Assembly: GCA_009760855.2 (NCBI GenBank)
Contig: WPIO01000004.1
Span: 7,634,001-7,698,000 of the forward strand
Source of the DNA: Cristatella mucedo
Lineage: Eukaryota > Bryozoa > Phylactolaemata > Cristatellidae
Length of the DNA: 64,000 bases
Direction of reading: 5' to 3'
Part shown: positions 56,906 through 64,000 of the stretch, in pieces
Layout: the number at the start of each line of letters is the position of its first letter
Position numbering within the stretch: the stretch's first letter is position 1
The notes under the pieces: generated by a model
Database searches by the model: none
Told to the model about the DNA's origin: nothing
What the model saw: the letters and a program-made list of their open reading frames with translations, nothing else
Program-made: the position numbers and the translations under genes

Positions 56906-58295
56906 GATGCCGCTTCGTATGCGCCCGCAGCCACAGAGGGGGCCGCGACGGCTATCACCCGGCCCCCGGAAGTGAATGATGAGCGGAGTGCTTGCTACAC
57001 GGACTCGAGCTAGAGCCCTGAGTTTCAGGGTGCTTCAAGCACTTTACCGCCCAGTGACAAACACCGAACCGCCATTTCCCCCAACGGAAGTCACAACAGG
57101 GCATCGCAGTAATCGAATCATCGACCTAAGGCGACCAGCTTGCAGCAAAGAGAGTTAATCCGGTATTGTGTCATTTCCACTTTTATCGCCGAATTCCGTT
57201 CACCTTTTGTGTGCTTCAACAGCTAACTTTTGGAGATTGCGAGATGGCCTTCGCCAAATCCTTTGAATCCTTCCAAATCTTTCGCCTTTCCATATGTTCA
57301 GTTAGCTCGGCTGAGTTTCGCTCTGGCTCTCAACGATTTGCCGGCAACAGGGGCGTTATTGGCGCTCGTCCGGTTCCAGGCAAGCATCCAGCCTTTCCTG
57401 AGTGGTCATCCGAACTGAAGATGAATAAAGATGGCCGCTCTCAGCACGGCGTAAGCGTACCGGGCTCTACACTAGACAGCTTTCTTTTTGGACAGCATCC
57501 TGGTTTGAGGGAAGCAGATCGGAACGTGTAAGGTTTAGCGACATCTCGACCTCTTGGGTTGCTACGACGCAGCATGGTACGGCAGCACGCTTTTCGGGCA
57601 CAAAGTCGCTGCCGCATACACAAAATACAAGAGTATATCAAGCTAGAGCATTATTTAGACTTTTTAATGTAAAAGGCATATATCGCGTTGTTGTGTAACA
57701 GCTGCTACATTGGTAGAGGAGACACGCTTTATTTTAGAACACCCTTGGTAGGGTCTGAACTCGCTTACCGAATGCTTACGGCGAAAGCCGTATTCGTTTG
57801 AGTCGCACCTTATGTTTTCCTTCGGGATGCGTGATCTATATATTAGAATATGAAGCCAGCTAGCTTTGAAGGTCAGGCGATCAAAAATCAAAGAATAAAA
57901 GTAGTCATGTCTATAGCGCCCTGAGACAACTGAATCTCTATGCATGCGCTTCGCATATGCCGCTTACGCAGGCGCTTTGCATATGGCTGCTGCCCCTCGA
58001 GGAGCCAGGCCAGGCCAGGCTAGGTCTGAGCGAGCAAGGCCTTTGCAACTAGTGTTAGTCACAAGGCCACGTGGTCGCCTCGTGGTCTCTCGCATGCGGT
58101 CATGCATCTCAATCGCTATATCGATACGAAATGTCGCCATTTGCCATGTTGCAAATGTTACACTGCTGTGTGTCAATCATTCGGGATTTTGCCGCGATTA
58201 TTCACGAACAGCGATGTAGCATTTTTTTTATAAGTATTCATCAATACTGTTGTATTCTTCGGTTTAAAGACCACTAGACAATGCACATTCGCAAG
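56906..58295. other. Non-coding interval
   Basis: No gene is supported; short frames near 57166-57531 and 57944-58277 lack recognisable content. A reversed LF1/SINE-B-type tail lies at 57893-57945 (TATAGCGCCCTGAGACAACT, GAATCTCTATGC). Confidence 0.4.
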
Positions 58296-58299
58296 TAAT

Positions 58300-58462
58300 A
58301 ATGGCCGCACTGGTTTGGGCCAGTGGTTATGGTGCTCGCCCCGACCAAGGTCATGGTGATGGCCTAGGACGTGGGCTCGAGCCCCGTGGCATATCTGAAG
58401 CGCCAAAATATAGATTAAATTCTCTTAGGGCGTTATAAAATGAATTTTATTTATTTATAAGT
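58300..58462 (+). mobile_element. SINE-B copy, well preserved
   Basis: TGGGCCAGTGGTTATGGTGC (A-box region), CTCGCCCCGACCAAGGTCAT, B box GTGGGCTCGAGCCCCGTGGC, then ATATCTGAAGCGCCAAAATA, AATTCTCTTAGGGCGTTATA and AAATGAATTTTATTTATTTA. This copy best shows a tRNA-like head fused to the LF1-type 3' hairpin. Confidence 0.9.
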
Positions 58463-58631
58463 CTTTAATGAGAAGATTAGAGAGGGTGAAGCCGTAGCTC
58501 CGGAGAGCATGAGGAGTGAGAGTGTTTCTTATGGCGGCTGGCCTGATATACTAAGAACGTGCAAATTCGGGCTCTTCAGTGCGTCGGGGTTGAGTGTTGC
58601 CGGGCCAACGGGAGGACTGCATCCTGGTTGG

Positions 58632-58808
58632 CGGTGAGCCGTGATGGCACACTTGGCAAGGCGGCTGCTTTTTACGACCTCAGGACCAAAGTCGTGGGTT
58701 CGAATCCTGCAGTGGGTGATTCTTTATCGCCACTGCAAGCGGTGGTGATAGCCGTAAAGGCTCTTCTGTCGCTATGCGAAGAAGAGGCTTTAAATCAACT
58801 AGTATTTT
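58632..58808 (+). mobile_element. SINE-A copy, well preserved
   Basis: GTGAGCCGTGATGGCACACT, TGGCAAGGCGG, B box GTGGGTTCGAATCCTGCAGT, GGGTGATTCTTTATCGCCAC, the TGCAAGCGGTGGTGATAGCC hairpin, AAAGGCTCTTCTGTCGCTAT and GAGGCTTTAAATCAACTAG are all present in order. It serves here as the reference copy. Confidence 0.9.
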
Positions 58809-58809
58809 A

Positions 58810-59555
58810 TGGCCCGTTCGGGTAACATCCAAAGGCTTGAAGGGCCACCGAAGGTGGTTAACGCATGACGACTTCGAGACCCATCGAACTTCATGTGGCG
58901 GCCTGCTCCGAAACGCTTACGTTAGATTTTGCCACAGGCATATGAAGTGGTCCACCAATCTCTCCGCCTTAGGGCGCGAGCGTGCCGTTAGAGACACGAA
59001 ATTTCTGTCAAGGAAATAAATCGACCCAGGCATCGCACCAGTACCAGCTCTCTACAGCTATCGCGATAAAATTGTCACTCTATGTTTTGAAGATTAAATG
59101 GATATAACGTGGGAGTGTATGTGTGTGCTTGCGTTTCATATGTACCTTGCATGTTGGTTAAATGAGTGTAGAATGCTCACCTGACGACCTGGCTATGACA
59201 AATCGGCTGTATTCCTACCCCATATCGAGATAAGAGCACAGAAAAGCAGCCGATCACGAAGTGAGAGCTCAGCATCATTCTGCTAATTTCTACACACGCT
59301 ACTTCTGAAAGTTGTTTTAAGAATGGTACCAACACGTATATTATAATCGCGATATTAGCCAACTCCGTTAAACTAGATGACGATACACCTGAACTTCTCT
59401 TAGGATAAGCTTAACATAGGGCCAAAGTAAGTAACATGGGGCCCTTATTCTAACTTGCAGCAGCGAGATCATATTCTAAAAAAACTTTGACGACTGTCAA
59501 ACACTTTCAAGCTTATTCAGAAGACAACAACATTCTCGTTATAATGATAATAATA
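58810..59555. other. Non-coding interval
   Basis: AT-rich DNA in which no gene or repeat family is recognised. Confidence 0.4.
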
Positions 59556-59559
59556 TTAA

Positions 59560-59929
59560 TATATTTTATATAGCGCCCTCAGAGAACTTAATCTCTTTCT
59601 AGGCGCTTTACATTTGCTGCAAAGGAAGCCCGATCGAATGGTTAGTGGTAGCATGCTCAATCAACAAGAATAGCATGTATAGGGGTGACATGCACAAGGT
59701 GAACCTGCAAGTTTGGTAAGTGGCAGCATGCACAGTGTCAGCACGCATAAGCACATTAAGGAAGAATCACATGGACCCAATAAATGCTATCATAAATAGA
59801 TGCGTTCTTAGTTTATTTTTAAATGTGGACATGTCAGAATATGTCGTAACGCAGGTCTGAAGTGAGCTCCAGGCTTTGGGAGCATACGAACTAAAGGCAC
59901 GGTCTCCAAAGGATAAGCACTGACTGACT
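59560..59929 (-). mobile_element. Older LF1 copy, 3' part
   Basis: On the minus strand the segment runs from CTTTGGAGACCGTGCCTTTA (SFGDRAFSS) through the C-terminus and 3' UTR to AAAGCGCCTAGAAAGAGATT and an ATTATT tail near 59560. Its upstream continuation is at 62634-62860. The young plus-strand LF1 lies between the two. Confidence 0.85.
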
Positions 59930-59931
59930 CA

Positions 59932-60609
59932 TTGTGGCTCATGTGGCTCATGTGCATGGCCCTACCCACATCGAGGGTCACACACTTGACCAAATTTTCT
60001 CATATAACTGCACTTTGTCATCACCAATTATCACCAAATCCTGACTCATCTCTTGTGGCTCATGTGCATGGCCCTACCAACATCAAGGGTCACACACTTG
60101 ACCAAATTTTCTCATATAACTTCACTTTGTCATCACCAATTATCACCAAATCCTGCTTATCTGACCACATGCAGATCTCATTCAATCTACAGCGTATGCC
60201 CACATCCTCCTCTAAAATAACCTGTGAATCGCGAAACCTCAAGACCCTTGACATCGATGCTGTCTGTGCGAGAATATCTGCTTCACCTTTGCTGCTCAGT
60301 CCTCCCTCCGATCTGTCATCACTGGTAGATTGCTACAACACGACACTAGCTGACACGCTCGACGAGTTTGCACCTCTGACAAAGCTCACTGTGCGCCCTC
60401 GCCCAGACGGCCTATGGTTTACCACAGACATTAAACTAGCCAAGTCTACTAAACGAAAGCTTGAAAAGGCATACAAAAGATCCGGACTAACTGTCCATCG
60501 ACAGGCATATGAAGACTACTGTAGGTCGTACCAATCGATCCTAGCAAAGGCCAAGTCTAGCTTCTATAGAAACATTTTTGAATCACAGATGCACAATCAA
60601 AAATGCTGA
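59932..60609 (+). pseudogene. LF1 endonuclease C-terminal part and linker, frame-broken
   Basis: It reads [53 protein letters not shown] and [20 protein letters not shown], the end of an APE-type endonuclease plus linker. Its start is duplicated in tandem (112-base period). It ends in a TGA at 60607-60609. The reverse transcriptase continues in another frame from about 60603, so a one-base change near the A-run at 60598-60604 separates them. Confidence 0.8.
59943..60166 (+). repeat. 112-bp tandem duplication inside LF1
   Basis: GTGGCTCATGTGCATGGCCC starts at 59943 and again at 60055, and the following CACACACTTGACCAAATTTT and TCATCACCAATTATCACCAA blocks are also repeated. The period is not a multiple of three, yet the frame stays open across both copies. 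Confidence 0.9.
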
Positions 60610-62390
60610 TGTCGACAATAAACCATCTCCTCAACCGTTCCCAGGTTAGCTACTTACCTGATGATCCTTGTGATGATCTAGCCGATCGCTTCTCTCGATT
60701 CTTTGTGCAGAAGATAGACAAGATCAGGGAATCCATCCCTGCGATGACAACCTTCCCACTAGAATGCTGTTCCTCGGTTCCTGACTGCGCCTCAATGTCT
60801 GCATTTAAGCAGGTCACTAGTGATCTAGTCCTAAAGTTCGTATCTCAATCAAAGAAGACATCAAGTCCACTGGACCCTATTCCCACTGTCCTGCTCCTAC
60901 GTTGCATTGATCTGCTACTGCCATGCATAAATAACATCATCAATATGTCACTAGCCTCAGGTCACGTCCCAGCACCTTTCAAAAAAGCTGTAGTCAGGCC
61001 ACTTCTCAAGAAAGCTACACTAGACCAAGAGAACTTAAGCAACTACCGCCCAGTCTCCCTTCTACCATTCCTATCAAAGACACTGGAACGGGTCGTGGCA
61101 GACCAGCTGAACTCGTATATCGAAACCTCACACCTTGCTAGTAAGTTCCAGTCTGGCTTTAGAGCTAATCACTCCACAGAGTCAGCATTGCTTCGGGTAT
61201 ACAACGACCTACTTAGGAATGCCGACATGGGTAGAGTGTCTCTTCTTGTTTTGCTCGATCTTTCGGCAGCTTTTGATACCATCGATCACAAAGTACTTCT
61301 AGAGCGCCTCTCATCTCGCCTGGGCATCACTGGCACTGCTCTGCAGTGGTTCAGGTGCTATCTCAGTGGGAGACTCCAGAGTATTGACGTGAATGGACAA
61401 AGATCATCTGAGGTACCTCTGAAATATGGGGTACCTCAGGGCTCTGTGCTAGGTCCGGTTCTTTTCACGGTTTATACTCTGCCTCTTGCTGATGTGATTG
61501 CCAAGCACAATCTAGGCTTTCACTTCTATGCGGATGACACTCAATTGTACCTTTGCTTTGATCCCTCCCAGCCTTCGAGCACCTCACATTCTCTCAACTC
61601 ACTTGCTGCATGCATTGATGACATCCGCACATGGATGGCAGCAAATTTTCTAAAACTGAACGATGATAAAACTAACTTACTAGTTATGGGCAAACCCAGT
61701 GTGATTCAGAGATTGGAAAGGCTGACTTTCAAAATTGGCTCTGCCAGCATATCTCCAGCTGAATCAGCTCGAAATCCAGGTGTCATATTCCAAAGCGACC
61801 TCTCGTTAGACGACCACATCAGCTCCACAGTCAAATCTGCCAATTTTCAGCTTCTTAACATTGCTCAAATTCGGGCTTGTTTAGATAAGGATACCACGTC
61901 CAAATTGGTCCATGCATTCGTGACATCCCGTCTCGACTTCTGCAACTCACTGCTTACTGGCCTACCAGCATGTGCGATCAGGCGATTGCAGCTGGTGCAA
62001 AACTCTGCAGCTACGCTTGTCTGTCGTGAGCGTCGCAGTTGCCACATTACTCCACTTCTCGCCGACCTGCACTGGCTACCAGTGAGGCAACGGATCGACT
62101 TCAAGGTTTTGTCGCTCACTTTTAGGTCTCTTCATTCTATGGCTCCAGCCTATCTTTCAGATATACTACCCCATCAGGCCAAGCATCGTACCACCCGCTT
62201 TTCGGAATCCAACAGTCTGGAAACACCTCGCACAAACCTTAGATCCTTTGGAGACCGTGCATTCAGCTCGTATGCTCCCAAAGCCTGGAACTCCCTCCCG
62301 ACCTGCGTCAGAACATCCCATGACCTGACCACATTTAAAAGAAACTTAAAAACACACCTATTTAGGACAGCATTTAGTGGGTCCCTGTGA
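60603..62390 (+). CDS. LF1 reverse transcriptase
   Basis: 595 codons. Motifs in order are [19 protein letters not shown] (linker), [40 protein letters not shown] (RT motif 1), KFQSGFRANHSTESALLRVY, VLLDLSAAFDTIDHKVLLER (motif A, Asp), YGVPQGSVLGPVLFTVY (motif B), [15 protein letters not shown] (motif C, catalytic Asp pair), [15 protein letters not shown] (motif D) and a C-terminal LADLHWLPV...WNSLPTC domain. This is the L2/CR1 branch of non-LTR retrotransposons, which copy RNA by target-primed reverse transcription. All catalytic residues are present. The frame is separated from the endonuclease part by a shift, so this copy is probably not autonomous. Confidence 0.93.
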   Translation: MLMSTINHLLNRSQVSYLPDDPCDDLADRFSRFFVQKIDKIRESIPAMTTFPLECCSSVPDCASMSAFKQVTSDLVLKFVSQSKKTSSPLDPIPTVLLLRCIDLLLPCINNIINMSLASGHVPAPFKKAVVRPLLKKATLDQENLSNYRPVSLLPFLSKTLERVVADQLNSYIETSHLASKFQSGFRANHSTESALLRVYNDLLRNADMGRVSLLVLLDLSAAFDTIDHKVLLERLSSRLGITGTALQWFRCYLSGRLQSIDVNGQRSSEVPLKYGVPQGSVLGPVLFTVYTLPLADVIAKHNLGFHFYADDTQLYLCFDPSQPSSTSHSLNSLAACIDDIRTWMAANFLKLNDDKTNLLVMGKPSVIQRLERLTFKIGSASISPAESARNPGVIFQSDLSLDDHISSTVKSANFQLLNIAQIRACLDKDTTSKLVHAFVTSRLDFCNSLLTGLPACAIRRLQLVQNSAATLVCRERRSCHITPLLADLHWLPVRQRIDFKVLSLTFRSLHSMAPAYLSDILPHQAKHRTTRFSESNSLETPRTNLRSFGDRAFSSYAPKAWNSLPTCVRTSHDLTTFKRNLKTHLFRTAFSGSL

Positions 62391-62633
62391 TTCGTCCTTG
62401 ATGTGCTTATGCGTGCTGACACTGTGCATGCTGCCACTAACCACATTTGCATGCTGACCCTGTGCATGTCACCCCTAACCATATTATTCATTTTGTTTGT
62501 TTTTCAAGCATGATTTTACTTACTATTCAATTGCATATCACTTTGCAGCAAATGTAAAGCGCCTAGAAAGAGATTAAGTTCTCTGAGGGCGCTTTATCAA
62601 GTGCAATATTATTATTATTATTATTACAAGGTA

Positions 62634-62860
62634 TTGGTAAACTGTTTGATTCCGAAAAGTAGATGCTATGATGCTCAGCCTGGTAGTGAGAGTAGATCTG
62701 ACAGCTAGGCTGGAACCAAAGATGAGGAACCGTGAGTGACAGAACCTTGAAGTCGATGCGTTGCATGACTGGGAGCCAGTGCATTTCGGCGAGAAGTGGC
62801 GTGATGTGGCAACTTTGAAACTCACTACAGACAAGTCCACCGTTGATTCATGGATCTACA
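62634..62860 (-). mobile_element. Older LF1 copy, 5' part
   Basis: The minus strand reads the LF1 block CACTGGCTCCCAGTCATGCA (HWLPVMQ), [10 protein letters not shown] and ESNSLPIP, stopping where the young (ATT)n tail begins. Its continuation is at 59929-59560. Stops and small changes mark it as old. Confidence 0.85.
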
Positions 62861-63357
62861 GATACCTGTACATGTGATGGAATAAATACATTAGTCAGCA
62901 TTGTTATAGTTTAAAGACTGACATATTTTATTCACATAAGTTCAAGAATATCATCCCATATCCCTCATTTTTCTTGATGGATCATTCACATAATCTGTCG
63001 CGCACACCGGAAATAATTTTTGTTTACTCATAAAATACCGCACTGCATGACATTCAGTGCAAATAAGGCCAAACGCCCCAAAACTTCTATGGCCTGCTGA
63101 AAGTTTACTTGGCATCTGCATAGACATCTAATGTTGCTAATATCAGCAGCAGGAGTGAACTGTATTTCTTCGAGCCGTGTGGTGGCGTGCTATGCCCTGC
63201 AAATAGCTTCGCCTCGAGGCTGGCTCATCTGTGCGCATCCAGCCTCAGCTTGGCTCGTTGGCCTCAAGCGAGACAATGCTCCCACGAGCGCTCGCCACTT
63301 CGCCATGGTTTCAAATCCGACGCTGCTGTCGGACCTCGGGGGCTGGCACCATTGCAG

Positions 63358-63793
63358 AGCGAGCCAGCTGTTTTCGGCAATAATAGCGCCACCTGTCGTC
63401 GTAGAGGACGCTCTCATCGAGTGGGGACTCGTCAATCGGCTCGACTACTGTGACCCTCTAGAGCAGGGCGGCGCGCTGGCCAGCTTCCTGTGGCAGTTCG
63501 CCCGGCGTCGCGTCACGGTGTCGACGGTGAGGAGGCGCACGACGAAGCAGTACTGCAGGGACGGCGACTTCGGCGCTGCGCTCGCAGACTTCCGCGACCT
63601 GCGGCCAGAGCACGTCAGGAATGTGCACCGCCTCGGCAAGACGGGCACCATCGACAACAAGTACCGCGTGACGGTGCGACGAAACAGCAGCAGCGGCGCG
63701 CCGACGCTCGAGATCCGGCCGCTTCACAGGCGAGTGAGGAAGCACCGCTACCACGTCTGCTACAAGATCCGCTACGCGGGCAAACGTCGCTGA
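63358..63793 (+). CDS. Terminal exon of an unrecognised gene
   Basis: The frame has strong codon regularity (C/G at third positions) and unbiased protein composition. It starts SQLFSAIIAPPVVVEDALIE then WGLVNRLDYCDPLEQGGALA, continues through FLWQFARRRVTVSTVRRRTT, FGAALADFRDLRPEHVRNV and TIDNKYRVTV, and ends with a basic tail and stop at 63791-63793. The best acceptor (GGCACCATTGCAG) ends at 63357 and needs two bases from the previous exon; the giant exon's possible donor at 55032 offers that phase. No canonical AATAAA follows before the window ends. Unlike the other GC-rich ORFs this looks like a folded domain, but I cannot name it. Confidence 0.6.
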
Positions 63794-64000
63794 GACCGGC
63801 GCTCGATCGCTCGCTGCAGCGACGACGACGACAGCGGCTGAGCTGGAGTGTCTCGTAAATGATAAACAAGATTATTTTGACCCCGGCTGCTATGCGTTGC
63901 TGTCGCGCCAGGCTGTACCTTGCGTCGAGCGATCGCTTGGTAGAGCTTCCGAGTCGAGAGCTCCCTTTGGTCTCGCATACTGGCCTGAGGCGACGTGGCG

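Larger units (their letters stand above)
59930..62632 (+). mobile_element. LF1 LINE, near-intact young copy
   Basis: This 5'-truncated element keeps the end of the endonuclease (59932-60609), the complete reverse transcriptase and C-terminal domain (60603-62390), and a 3' UTR with CATGCTGACCCTGTGCATGT. It ends in the hairpin AAGCGCCTAGAAAGAGATTA ... GGGCGCTTTATCAAG and (ATT)n to 62632. It is inserted in the older minus-strand LF1. Confidence 0.92.

Noticed and set aside
58632-58720. tRNA-like sequences with A and B boxes (also at 16175, 33903 and 36830)
   Set aside because: They do not form a complete cloverleaf and continue into family-specific tails, so they are SINE heads and not tRNA genes.

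Overview
This window looks like nuclear DNA of an animal, probably a marine invertebrate. Two genes have clear animal orthologues: Misato/MSTO1, and HTRA2/Omi with five introns. GC-rich coding islands sit in AT-richer DNA full of LINEs, tRNA-derived SINEs, DNA transposons and microsatellites, with GT-AG introns throughout. The species cannot be fixed from the sequence; a sponge or cnidarian would fit.

Layout. 0-3 kb: repeats, including a 590-bp compound microsatellite. 3.3-8.05 kb, plus strand: an unrecognised two-exon gene ('gene A') with a poly(A) signal at 8032. 8135-9889, minus strand: MSTO1 in a single exon, tail-to-tail with gene A. 10104-27854, plus strand: HTRA2 in six exons (404 residues), head-to-head with MSTO1 across 214 bp. 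Its three large introns are packed with mobile elements. 28-34.5 kb: gene-poor, but with an 825-bp terminal-inverted-repeat element carrying a 170-codon ORF (30692-31516). 34.5-56.6 kb, plus strand: several long GC-rich exons for low-complexity Ser/Ala/Arg-rich proteins, including two giant exons (45571-50254 and 50345-55035) that join in frame across a 90-base intron into about 3,120 codons. 56.7-63.3 kb: AT-rich DNA, SINEs and a nearly intact LINE nested in an older copy. 63358-63793: the last exon of an unrecognised gene.

Repeat names used here. LF1 is an L2/CR1-like LINE family; it encodes endonuclease and reverse transcriptase and ends in a GGCGC-stem hairpin plus (ATT)n. LF2 is a second, related LINE family ending in short TAATG-type repeats. 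SINE-A is a tRNA-like head with a tail ending near GTTAAATCAGCT. SINE-B is a different tRNA-like head followed by the LF1-type 3' hairpin, so SINE-B probably uses LF1-type reverse transcriptase.

How the genes relate. HTRA2 is a mitochondrial intermembrane-space protease and Misato acts in mitochondrial distribution and morphology, so the shared promoter region may co-regulate two mitochondrial functions. Gene A and the 34-56 kb exons share composition and scattered TQT-type motifs. Whether the 34-64 kb exons form one locus cannot be settled without transcripts.
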